This document shows positions 32,928 through 43,500 of a stretch of 55,569 nucleotides of DNA, one piece after another. This stretch comes from Mesaphorura yosii (taxonomy: Eukaryota > Arthropoda > Collembola > Poduromorpha > Tullbergiidae), in contig WIXG01000444.1 of the NCBI GenBank assembly GCA_009869945.1, positions 1 through 55,569 of the forward strand, given 5' to 3'. The stretch's first letter is position 1. Every line of letters starts with the position of its first letter. The notes beneath the pieces were generated by a model. That model made no database searches. It worked only from the letters and a program-made list of their open reading frames with translations, and had not been told where the DNA came from. Both the position numbers and the translations under genes were made by a program.

Positions 32928-34412
32928 ATGGCAGGCCAAATTCTACTCTGTGCGGAAGATTTACTATGCAAAAATGGAGTCACAGATGTACAAGAAACGC
33001 TTAACTTCGACGAAGACACGATCGATTACGACAATGATTCCGTAGAATCGAGTGATGTGATAGAACCAGAATCGGAGTCGGGCTCCCAACAAAGCAGTCA
33101 AGATTGGAAAGTCCTTGAAATCGGTAGTCATAAATTCACATATGATCAAATGAAGAATATTGTCCAGTTTTATGACAACGCGAAGTCTAACTAGTTCGGT
33201 CAGACGCAAAGACGATACCCAAAAGTTCTGCATGCCAGTTACATATATCGCTTCCGAAACTATTTGGGCAACACAGGATCGAAACTTGAAAAGTTGGCAA
33301 CAGTGGAAGATCATGTGAGAGAAAAGTTTAAAGAAGCACGCTTGCAACTGCTAACTTTACACGATAATGACCTACGGCGCTGGGCCATTCGAAAAGCCAA
33401 AGAAATTCACCTGGACTTCAAAGCCAGCCCAACGTGGACTTTATTATTCAAACGGCGAAATCAAATTGTATCCAGAAAAATAAACAAAATCATCACGAGG
33501 AAGGATATGAGAGAAATAACAGACGTAGAGAAAGTGGCCAGGGACTTCGTCGAAACGGCGAAAGAGGAATTTCGTGGTTACCGGAGCAACCAAATATTCA
33601 ATGCCGACCAGTCAGGATTTAATTATGAAATTACTTCCAAAAGAACTTTATCGCACTTTGGTGAAAAGTCAACTTTATCTGCAGTTAGATCTTTGAACGC
33701 AACGACTCATTCGTACAGTGTAATGCCAATTATCTGCATGGATGGCAATTTGCGTGGCCGGTTACTGATTTGCTTCTAAGAAAAGGAAGGCAAGTTTGGA
33801 CCCCGGGTTGACCAAGCCATCAAGACAAACTGCCCACCGAACGTCTACGTGACATGTACGAAATCTGGAAAACACGACAAGAAAATAATGAGTGAATGGG
33901 TGAAGGAGTGCTTAAGCTCATTGGTTATAGAGAAATCTGTCCTTCTATTGGACTCGTGGTCTGGCCAGAAAGACGACTCACTCTTCAGCCCAGGAAAATT
34001 GCAAGAGGCTCCAGATTCCTCCGAAAACTACACCAATTATTCAGCCACTGGACCGCTACTTTTTCGGCAGTTTAAAATTCTTGCGAAAAGAATTAGCGAA
34101 CGGGTTCTGCTTGATAATCTAGATTTGGACCTCAAAGATCGCCTGAACCTAATACGCATGCATTCGTTAGTTTTTAACCAACTAAAATCCCCTAGCTTTT
34201 CCCCATTGCTGAAATACGCTTGGTATGCATGTGGCTACACTCCCGTTAGGGCAGGGAATTTTCTGAACTTTGAGGAATTGCTCTTTTCTTTCGCTAGTGA
34301 CGACTGTGAAGTAGAGTCAGGCTGCGATGGCCAGTCGTTTATAAAATGTAGTCATTGTGGCGTTACTTTGTGCTTTGAACACTTTTTTATACAAAACCAT
34401 ACACATTTTTAG
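32928..34412 (+). pseudogene. Pogo-like transposase copy B, broken
   Basis: Homologous along its whole length to the intact transposase at 17279. It begins MAGQILLCAEDLLCK and keeps KFTYDQMKNIVQFYDNA, IFNADQSGFNYEI, THSYSVMPIICMDGNLRG, VLLLDSWSGQ and the C-terminal CSHCGVTLCFEHFF. Lesions: TAG at 33192-33194, TAA at 33777-33779, and two compensating frameshifts near 34000-34075, where the PPKTT-IIQPLDRYFF block is found only in another frame. Terminal repeats were not located. The copy starts about 350 bp upstream of the P450 promoter. Confidence 0.88.
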
Positions 34413-34765
34413 GAAGTCGGGAGTTGATGGTGATTGTAATAGCCAATATGTACAAAATTTCAATTGTTTGCTATGAATAAAGTAATTGCGTCAAGGATAA
34501 GTAGCTTACTAGCAGTACAAAGCGCTACGTAAATACAAGCATACCGATTTTCAAAGTCGCGTATTTTTGCGAAATATGAGTTTTGCACACAAAAATTGGT
34601 TTCATACGACTCAGGGGGAGTAGTAGATCCAGAAGAGTACGATGGCCACATTGGGCTCAATTCGCAGGTCAAACCTCACCCTTGTAAGCCCGCTCCTATT
34701 TGTACCCTTACACGCTTTTACGTTTCAAAGTGAGTATCGCACTTGCAAACTGACTGACATCGGGC
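34413..34765. other. 3' remainder of pogo-like copy B and flank
   Basis: Contains TTTGCGAAATATGAG and TTTTGCACACAAAAA near 34568-34600, reminiscent of the subterminal bases of the intact pogo-like element, but no defined end. Confidence 0.3.
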
Positions 34766-35096
34766 TGTATAAAGTGCCTCTTCCGTGAACCTCACTTCTG
34801 CACTTTGTCTTGGTCGGCTGACTGCGTTTCGTCGCAGCAGACGTGTGCAAAATGAGTGTAAGCTTCACCAACATACCAAGAAGCACGAAATATTTATCGC
34901 GTGGGTCACAGGAAAGCGGTGTTATTTCAGATCGTGTAAAGTAATATTAATGATGTAGATGCACCCGAATGAGCAGTATCGAGAACCGCGGGCCCAGCGC
35001 GTTTCGGATCGTCTCCATTCAGCTCCTCGAAATAGAGTATTATTGGCTGCCCAGTCCCATGCCCCTGACCTCGTGCTGGAGGGAGGGACTCGCTAG
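34766..35096 (+). other. Candidate two-exon microprotein gene
   Basis: TATAAA at about 34766 precedes an ATG at 34852 that is cut after two codons by GTAAGC (ATGAGT|GTAAGC). A 46-codon frame opens at ATG 34959 directly after GATGTAG and ends with TAG at 35096 (start MHPNEQYREPRAQ, Arg- and Ala-rich, no signal). A spliced product of about 47 aa is possible. Nothing identifies a family, and the composition is only mildly coding-like. Confidence 0.22.
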
Positions 35097-35680
35097 CGCC
35101 AGGCCGACGTCGCTTATCTAGTAGGAAGAATAGCTGAGTTTCAACACAAACTTCTGCAGCCTGATCCTAAATCCCCACTCGTGTCTTGAGCGCAAGGAAG
35201 AAACTGCTCAAGGCCTTCTGTATTGGAGGCGTCTTTGCGTGTTAGTTTCAAGTTACGTGAGCGAATAAGCGATTTCGCAAGCGGCGGCATTGAAACGCTT
35301 GATAAGCGGCAAGGCATTAATTAAACAAAGTGGCTCAAGAAACCTGAAAGCTAATAAGAGAAACTACTTTTGAATAAGACACGAAATGGTACTTCGAAAC
35401 CTGTCAGAGTGATGGAGCAAGACCACAGCGACAAGACTGGAAAATTGAATATCACGAATGAATGGACGAACTCCATAAATTAAGGTCGCGAGAAAGAGAT
35501 TGAATCTCTTTCTGTTGCACTCAGTCAAAGTAAATAATTTATGGCGCAGTGAGCTTGAGCAAATAACAAGAAACAGGATTGAGGTTGCTCAAGTCGAAGT
35601 ACAATGCACGAGCTGATTTCACTGATTAAAGAGTATGCACGCATTCGATTGGCAACTGACTGATAAAACTCGAGCCGAGT

Positions 35681-36085
35681 ATGTTCTTGTGGCCAATTCT
35701 TATTGCAACTTCTGTGCTCTGGTCCTGTTTCTGTCTTAGTGCGACGAATATCGACGAGTCTCGTTCGACAGGTAGCCACACAAAAATGCACAAGACAAGG
35801 CCACCGGGCATTTTCTTCTGCAACACTTTGGATAGACCGCACTTTCCAGCGGAACACCGACGACAAAGTTGCCTTTGTCGTAGCTGTTCCGCTGAAATGC
35901 TGCAGTGTGTTCCTCCCCGACGCATTCTTCCCATCCGCAGCATCGTCCTGGTGGTCGCCGCACCCCGACAAAAGGAACGGCCGAATCGCGAAAAGAGAGA
36001 AAGTTCCAAGGGTACTACCCTGAAGAGATTCTATTTTCGGAGACCGTCTTCTGGCACATTTCATGTGGTTGTGTTGGCGCATTAA
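35681..36085 (+). CDS. Candidate secreted Cys-containing protein, unassigned
   Basis: A 134-codon frame starts with a good signal peptide, MFLWPILIATSVLWSCFCLS, followed by ATNIDESRSTGS and a Cys cluster (FFCNTLDRP then SCLCRSCSAEMLQC). The rest is basic (RQKERPNREKRESSKGTT). The even, stop-free character extends to two other frames of the same region, including a longer one on the minus strand (35525-36082), so the coding strand is not certain. The Cys spacing hints at a small disulfide-rich factor, but I cannot place it. No clear TATA box was found at a suitable distance. Confidence 0.35.
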   Translation: MFLWPILIATSVLWSCFCLSATNIDESRSTGSHTKMHKTRPPGIFFCNTLDRPHFPAEHRRQSCLCRSCSAEMLQCVPPRRILPIRSIVLVVAAPRQKERPNREKRESSKGTTLKRFYFRRPSSGTFHVVVLAH

Positions 36086-37490
36086 TCATATTATGTGTTT
36101 CTCAATTTATGTTTATGTAGACAGCGTGCTTGTCCCTGAGTTAAATCTTCTGACGTACGCGCACGAATAGCAACTGGTGCCTTCATGCCGCAGTCCTTTC
36201 GTGTCCTGACATATCATTCTGTATGTCCAGCCACTTCTTCAGTCCACAGGTGCTTTTGTCTTTCACTTGAGGATCCCGCAACTTCCTTGAACTGTACTGT
36301 GTGAGCCAACGAGAGATCCACTGATCTCAGCCCCTATACAAAGAGCTGAAAAATGTGTCAAAACTCGGTTCAGGAAATAATCATTGTGTAAAGTGAGCGA
36401 CTCCATGCTCCGTGCTCTTGCTTTGTTGGACACATCGACGCTGGGTCAACACGTAGCTCAGGACAGTGGTCGTGACGAGCCGACTTGCATCAAGCAGACT
36501 TTCGAACCGCTAACCCCTGACCACGAGATGGTGCCCAAGCCACACGCAATTCTACCGATGGAGACATGTACGGTGTGAAACTACAAACTCCTCCTTGAAC
36601 CAAATTACGCCTGTCTTGGGGCAACCTGAAAGGCGCTTCGAGCAATGGACGTTACCCACAATCACCTACACAGTTGTGGATGAGGTCGACTGTTCCAACA
36701 CAGCTCGAAATGTGGAGGGTTTGACTCGGTCTTGCACTGCCCCTGTCTGTCAGTTCGATTTATTTTGTAAATATTATTGATGATTGCTTCAACTTTTTCC
36801 GACAGAGCGTAGCGTAAAGAACATTTAACTTGGCTTATTACTTTGTTCGGGTGGAGAGCTCCTGGCTCCTGCATGGGAACAAGACGGCGGAAGTTGCAGC
36901 TGATGGAAGGCATACCCATTGGGAGATTACATGTTGACAGATATTAATTCAAAAGGCGACGTTCAGGCAGCAATTTATTGGAAATTTGTCAGCTGAATGA
37001 AATTTCAGATTAGAAAGCAAGGATAGTGAATATTTTATATTCGGTGGACATTTAATTGAATCGAAATAGCTCTTTCCTTTTGCAATCATCAAATAGCTAT
37101 CTTGCTTCTTGCAGCGAGCCGTACTCTAACCATAATGTCCAGCAATAACGACGAAGCGTTCTCCCGAATTGTAGTGAAAATCAAACGAGAATCTTCCAAG
37201 TTTATGCCATATATAGTAGACCTCGCTATTTGGTATGCTGTTCACCTCACTCGCCAGCATGGCAACATAACACAAACACATATACGCTAACCATGGTAAT
37301 GTGCATGTGATAACCATCACTTTGTAATCTAATACTGTCGAAACGAAGTATTGTCAATACACATCACGGCACAATTTTTAGCACGGGTTTACAAAATAGG
37401 TGTGCTCTAATAGTCATTGTTTGTAGCGATGTATTTTCATGACGGACAATTATGCTTTGTACGTGCTAATCTTTTCTGCATCTGGCTAGT
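36086..37490. other. Intergenic; two weak frames of unknown meaning
   Basis: At 36384-36578 a frame ends TPDHEMVPKPHAILPMETC, and a second is at 36595-36780. The composition is mildly coding-like, but neither has a start context, splice site or family. The rest is AT-rich. Confidence 0.3.
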
Positions 37491-37496
37491 TGAAAC

Positions 37497-37860
37497 TGAC
37501 GTCAAGTCTCGCACATAAATACAGCTCAGTTTTGGGAAAAGAGGACATTCGTCACTTTAATTCAAAGTGAGGATTAAGTCAAGCTAACAGAGTGGACATT
37601 ACCACTTTTCTTCAGCTTATCGCGTTTCTCGTTCTTCTTATGTACTTCAAGTACAAATTTGGTCGCTGGAGTGACAAGCGTCCTCCGCGTACTCAGTCAA
37701 GATTATTCTTCATTACTTCGCGTCACTCCGTTAATAAGTTTGGAAATCTGGCCCAATGCCCTAGCCCATTATCGGAAATTTGGTCGATTTATTCCGTCCC
37801 AATCCCGACTTTCCTCATTTGGCGATGGTAAAAAGTCTGTAACGCAATGCGCCCCTCGCA
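37497..37860 (+). pseudogene. P450 promoter and first-exon relic
   Basis: TGACGTCA at 37497-37504 and ATAAATA at about 37515 reproduce the promoter of the intact P450. At 37592 the initiator is GTG rather than ATG, then DITTFLQLIAFLVLLMYFKY matches the P450 membrane anchor, followed by KRPP. After at least one frameshift, NPDFPHLAMVKS (about 37800-37840) matches NPDFPHLAMAKL of the intact gene. No later exon is seen. It is a partial duplicate lying on the opposite strand to its parent, about 5 kb away. Confidence 0.85.
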
Positions 37861-38189
37861 ATTATCCTGACCTGCACAGGGAACGATTTCGTATTGAAAA
37901 TAATGATTTGCGACGACCGACGCCCCAAACCGTAAGAAAGTTGACTACAGAGGACAATGTCAGCTGTTACCAATATAACCAGAAGATAATTTGTTCACTG
38001 GTAAGTGACCTATAATATCTTAAATTTATTCCAACTTCATAACGTGAGCGATTGCTTTTATAACTCGGGGCGAATCAGATTCAAGAAGACGGGCAAATAC
38101 CAACGCTACTGACTTGGGAATTCCAATTAACATTTCTGAAGGTAGTAAACATTTATAAAAACCAAAAATGGGGCTTTTACGATTTTTTC

Positions 38190-39739
38190 TAATTGCTGAC
38201 ACTTACAGGAGAGCTATTTTCATTTCAAGCTCAGGATCCGAGAGTAGACTCACTTACTGAAGAATTCAGAAGTAAGCAATGCGAAATTAATTCATCTTTC
38301 AGTGCAAATGGCCCAAGATGCAAATATTTACGCTTACAGAGTTTCAGGAACTCTCTGAAAAATCAGTTAAAGATTTGTTATAATGAGTAAGTTTTTCAGG
38401 TGCAGTGATGGAAGCAGAATAAAGTAAAAGTTTATTCAGAGCGATTCTTTTTATACCCAAGAGTCCTTGCTGAGCAACTGGCCAATTACTTCTTTGCCAC
38501 AAATACTCCAGAATTCTGGAGCATCCAGAATTCATTAAGCTTTGTGGTATGCTGAGGCTAGGCTACAAACCTCCAAACCGAGAAGAAATTGGTGGCAAAT
38601 TGCTAAGCAATATTTATTATTGTTATACTTCTGTGGTTCGAAGCGCAATTGCACCGCCTTTGCACAAATTCTGATTGACCTAGTCGCATCCTATTCATTC
38701 AAGTATGAAGAGTCCATGAAGGAGTTCGATTCGAGCACCGTGGCTCTAGATGGATGGTCCAATGTTAAAAATGAGCCAATTGTTTGTATCAGCATCATTA
38801 ATGGCACTGGGTAGACTGCACTAGTTCACACTGTAGATACATCTGGACACTCTCACACTGCTGATCATTTGCAACAATTTGCCAATTTTGAAATTAAGCG
38901 ATTCGAATCTGAATTTAATTTAAAAGTTGGCTCGTTTGTCACCGACATCACTGGGAACGTCACGAAGTTGCGACGCGAGTTGCTAAAGCAGGAGGACATA
39001 GATAATATTCAGTACGGTTGCACTGCACACATATTTCATCTTCTATCTGGTGACCTCAAGCTTCCAGGAGTTGTTGGGCACATTGTCAAAATCATCAAAT
39101 ATTTTCGCAACCATCATCTCCCTGCAGCTTGGTACAAGCAAGCCAAAGCACAAAGCTTATTGTTGCCAATTGAAGTTCAGCGCATGCTACAACAGTCAGC
39201 GTTGAAAGAACATTTTCAACATTCGGATTAGTTCAATCCAAGCTCCGAAACCTGCCTGGGTAATGAGAAGGCCGCGATATTGACATTCCTCTTTAAACAT
39301 ATGAAAACGTCGGCACCAGAAAGAGAGGACTGGACTGGGTTTGGGTTGGGAAGATGAGGACGAAGCCGGCGACGAAGAGGAACCGGAAGAGAGTGTTCAA
39401 GCGGAGGATTCCGGAATCGAAATCTTGTCAGAGGCAGAAGACACTTCGTCCAGCAGCCCAGGCCCAGCAGAAGCTCCAGAGTCACGACCAGCAAAGCGCA
39501 AGGCAACTGCAGGGCTGCCATCGAGCGAGGATGAAAATTGGACGTAAACTACAAACTTAAGTTTACTTAAGGCAAATTTAAGGACCACCAATAACTTTAA
39601 AAGCAAAACAATTCTATGTTTTAATAAATTATCTTTTGTGCTTACGTGTTTGTCGGCTTTCCTGAAAATATCACGAACTTTTCGCAAAATATCCGATATA
39701 TATCAAAATATCAAAGTATCATGATAATTTGCATCCCTG
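38190..39739 (+). mobile_element. hAT transposon C, internally deleted relic
   Basis: Pieces of a BED-type hAT transposase occur in order: LAEQLANYFFATNTP, EFIKLCGMLRLGYKPPNREE, VALDGWSNVKNEPIVCISI, TDITGNVTKLRRELL, IQYGCTAHIFHLLSGDLKL, HHLPAAWYKQA and LLPIEV. The text then jumps to the C-terminal GNEKAAILTFLFKHM and an acidic tail (EDEAGDEEEPEESVQ) ending at 39545. The middle third, including the part between RWN and the dimerisation motif, is missing. Stops (for example at 38812) and frameshifts break the rest. The right end GCATCCCTG (39731-39739) matches a hAT terminus; the left end was not found. Confidence 0.8.
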
Positions 39740-40464
39740 CTCAGAGTTGAGTGATGGAAGAAGTCATTGAGTCAAAACGTGCTTATCCAAGATGTTAGTT
39801 TAGAACAAGTTACGACTGGAACGAGAAAGTAACCTGTCCTGTGTTTGACTTGCCTGATCGAAACGACGAAATGGGACCATTTCAATGAAAGAACTCCATC
39901 ATTTGCGTGAAAATTGCTTGTTGTCCTTCACTCAAATTGTCGAATTTTTCTTACGGAAAAATCGGCATTATTGTCCGTGCTATTTTCTCAAACTGGAAAT
40001 TATTAGCTTGGTTGAGCTAGGATTCATGATGCCAGTTGGGAAATTCTTTCTCATTTGCTAATTTGCCAGAATTTAAATTGCCGGTTGCAAAAAGTACCTC
40101 TCGACAATTCGACGAAGCAGTCTTGCTCTGTTGACGTAAAGAAACCGCGTGCTGGCGGCGATACGCAAGAACCTTGCCGCAATTTTGAAACCTTCCTCAC
40201 ACTAATAACTCATTCAATTGGACTGACGTAAAAGGAACAATACAACTTGGAACTGTTGCCCTTCTCGCTCTTGTACGGGTCGCTGTCTCATAGTTTCCTT
40301 GTACACAAATTGGACGGTCCCAACAATACAATTAGTGTTTCTGATTAGCTGAAGTTCGGTGGCCGCTGATGCAATTTGAAATGACGCATGCACAAACGAT
40401 TCACCATCCTTACACAATTAATTAGCTCAAGGTTTAATATTCGGGAAGGGTTGAATGGCGACCA
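39740..40464. other. Intergenic upstream of PKS
   Basis: AT-rich, no coding support. Provides the upstream region of the PKS promoter. Confidence 0.45.
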
Positions 40465-40498
40465 TATAAAGGCATACCACCTGAACTTTGCCTTCAGT
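40465..40498 (+). promoter_or_regulatory. Arthropod-type core promoter of the PKS gene
   Basis: TATAAAGG (40465-40472) is followed 29 bp later by TCAGTT (40494). The same architecture serves the two secreted-protein genes in this window. The leader to the ATG at 40567 is about 70 nt and contains no upstream ATG that I can see. Confidence 0.7.
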
Positions 40499-40566
40499 TG
40501 TAATCTTTCTTTCTGCCTTGCTTCTGCGCACGTTAAGTTTGCAAAACCACCGATCCTCTTCGGATC

Positions 40567-43500
40567 ATGGAAGACATTGCAATAATCGGTATGAGCTTTC
40601 GGTTTCCGGGGCATTGCAACGATGTTCCTGAATTTTGGGAGTTGCTCTACACTAGCAAGGATGCGATCACTACATCGGATGCGCGTTGGGGCGACCAGAC
40701 TCCGCTGCCAACTAATAAGTATGCTGGTTTCCTGGACGACGTTGAGTGCTTCGACTCGAACTTCTTTAGCATTCTGCCGAAAGAAGCTCTAAAGATGGAT
40801 CCACAGCATCGCCAGCTGATGGAGCTTCATTGGGAGGCTCTGGAGTCGGCCTGCATTCCGCTCGAGGAAGTACGGGGCAGCAGGACTGGAGTCTTCGCGG
40901 GAGTTTCCTGGAACCAGTACCAGAATCTCTCCTTGCGATCTGGTCTGGATAGGGCAACGGCCATGGGTCACCACGACCTCTACCTGACCACTGGAACGAC
41001 GCACTCTTTAGCCTCGGGCAGGGTGTCATTCTTCTTCGACCTGCGAGGACCCTCCATAACAATTGACACGGCCTGCAGTTCCTCTCTCGTGGCCACCCAC
41101 TTAGCCTGCCAATCACTGCGAACATGTGAATGTGACATGGCTTTCGCGTCTGGAATCAGTTTGAACCTGTCTCCGGAAACGTCGACCAACTTCACTCAAG
41201 CCGGCATGTTGGGGGACCGGTGCCGAGCTTTCGATGTCAACGCAAATGGCTACGTGCGATCCGAAGGAGGTGCCGTGCTCGTGTTGAAGAAGTACTCCCG
41301 GGCTGTGGAAGACGGAAGTCGGGTACTCGGGCTTTTGAAGACTACGGCTTTAAATCAGGACGGTCACGGGTGCACTGGAATTACGGCCCCAAACACGCAA
41401 GCGCAGCAGGAGCTGTACCGGATGGCGCTGCGTTCCGTTAACCTCTCCCCGAGGGAGATCGACTATATCGAAGCACACGGTACAGGCACCTCTGTAGGAG
41501 ATCCCGTCGAGCTCGGTTCCATTGTTGAAGTGTTTGGGGAGATCAGCTCCAAGGCCAATTCCAAAGTGATTGGTGTGGGGTCTGTGAAGACTAACATCGG
41601 ACACACGGAAATGGCGGCCGGCCTGGCGGGTATCATAAAAATCATACTGGCGCTTGAAAAAGAGCATTTGCCACCAAGTCTACACTTCACGAGTCCCAAT
41701 CCGAAGGCACCCTGCCTTGAAAGGACGGGACTGGAGATACTAGCTGCCGGTAGAAAGTGGCCGAAGAGGGACTCGCCCAGGTATGCGACAATCAGTTCCT
41801 ATGGGTTCTCAGGAACGAACGCTATTGCGATCGTTTGCGATGCACCAGATGCTTCGAAATATGGAGCAATACAAAAAATCAAAGCGAAATCAGGGGCAAT
41901 GGGAGAAGCAGCAGTCACTCCGGCGTACGGAATTCTGACGCTCTCGGCAAGGACAAAGTTGAGTCTCGACGGCTTACGAGCGCGATATTTGAAGCATCTT
42001 GCAGTGACGTCGTCGTCCGGCAGCAGCAGTTCAGTACCGGCTTGGATGAACACGTGCTATACCAGCAACGTCGGGCGGACGCACTTCTCCCAGCATCGGT
42101 GCGCCATTGTAATTGACGGCAAAATGAGTGGCACCCGGGACGTTGAAAAGTACTTCGGTAGTGAAGAGGGTTCAATGGTAGGAGGCTCCAAGTGGAAGAT
42201 TCAGCCCACCATGGAGCTCCTCCTCACTGGATGCTGCAGTAAAGAGCAAGTGAAAGAAGCAGCGAGGTTCTTCGAAATTTTCGAACCGTTTCGGACGGCG
42301 ATGGAGGACTGCGCTGATAAGATTAGGCAGCTCTGCGCGTTCGAGCTTCTGGACATCATCCACCAGCCAAGCGTCAGTGGTGCTTGCAAGTACGAAAAAC
42401 TTATTCCCTTTTCGATTGAGTATTCATTCGCACAGCTCCTCCTGAAAATGGGCGTTTCTTTCACCCGATGCACCTGTTTTGGTTTGGGAGAGTACGTCGG
42501 AGCGTGCGTGAGCGGAATGCTCGATCTCGCCTCTACCATCAAGCTGTTGGTCAGCTTGTCTGATCTTTCAGACTCCAGCCTCTCAAAGTACACAATGATA
42601 GGAGTCGGTGGAGACATAAGTGGTGTGCCCACACCACCAGATGTTACAATCGTGCAGATACGCCAACCAAAGACGAGCGCCCGCTTCGCAATAGTCTGTG
42701 GTCTAGCTGAGCACATGAAGCACGTGTCCGCCAGTATTCTGCAGCGAGGACTATGTGTCCAGGCACTCACTGGATTTGAGAAACCAGCCTCAAATGTGTC
42801 CAGCGCATTTATTCAGATCGTCAAGGGACTCTCACGCTCTGCGCCTTCGATAATGGACTTCAGAGCAGGGATCGATGGTGTCACAGTGAGAAGGTCAGAT
42901 CCTCCAATCAGTGACTCGTTCTGGCTGGCTCGTGGATCACACTCCGAGTCCGACGCAAATCGGTCACTTGAACTGGACACTTGTGTCTTCGCTATGGGTA
43001 TCCGCCACGAGGCCAATCTGGCGCTCACCAATGAATTACAAACTAGTGCCGGATCCGACTCCTCGTGGCTCACCGTATTTGACGAAAAAAGTTTTTACGA
43101 CACAGTCGCTGCTTTGTACAAGCTTGGTGGAACTCTGGACTTCCGCCGTCTGCACTCACGGACATCGTCTGCGCTGAGGCTGATTGACATTCCTAAGTAC
43201 GCGTTTGACAAAAGCAAGAAGTACTGGTACCCTCCCACGCCGTTGTCTCGCAAGGCACTTGGTTCGTGCTCTCGTGAGCACGATCTGGTGGTCCTCTCTC
43301 ACGTGACACTCTGTCAGGACAAGCTTCGGCGACTTGAGATTGAGGCGCCAAGCCGATGGGCACCCGAGGTACAATCATACGAGGATGACCTTCAAGAACT
43401 TTGCCTGTGTCACATTTTGGCCGCACTTGTGATGCTTGCCGGGCCTGACCCTCTCTCCTCTGGAATCTCAACTAAGAGGCTGGAGGAAATGACCGGAGTT

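Noticed and set aside
35681..36085. Assignment of the Cys-rich secreted ORF to an IL-17-like or other cystine-knot factor
   Set aside because: The spacing and number of cysteines do not match any such family well enough, and the coding strand itself is uncertain.
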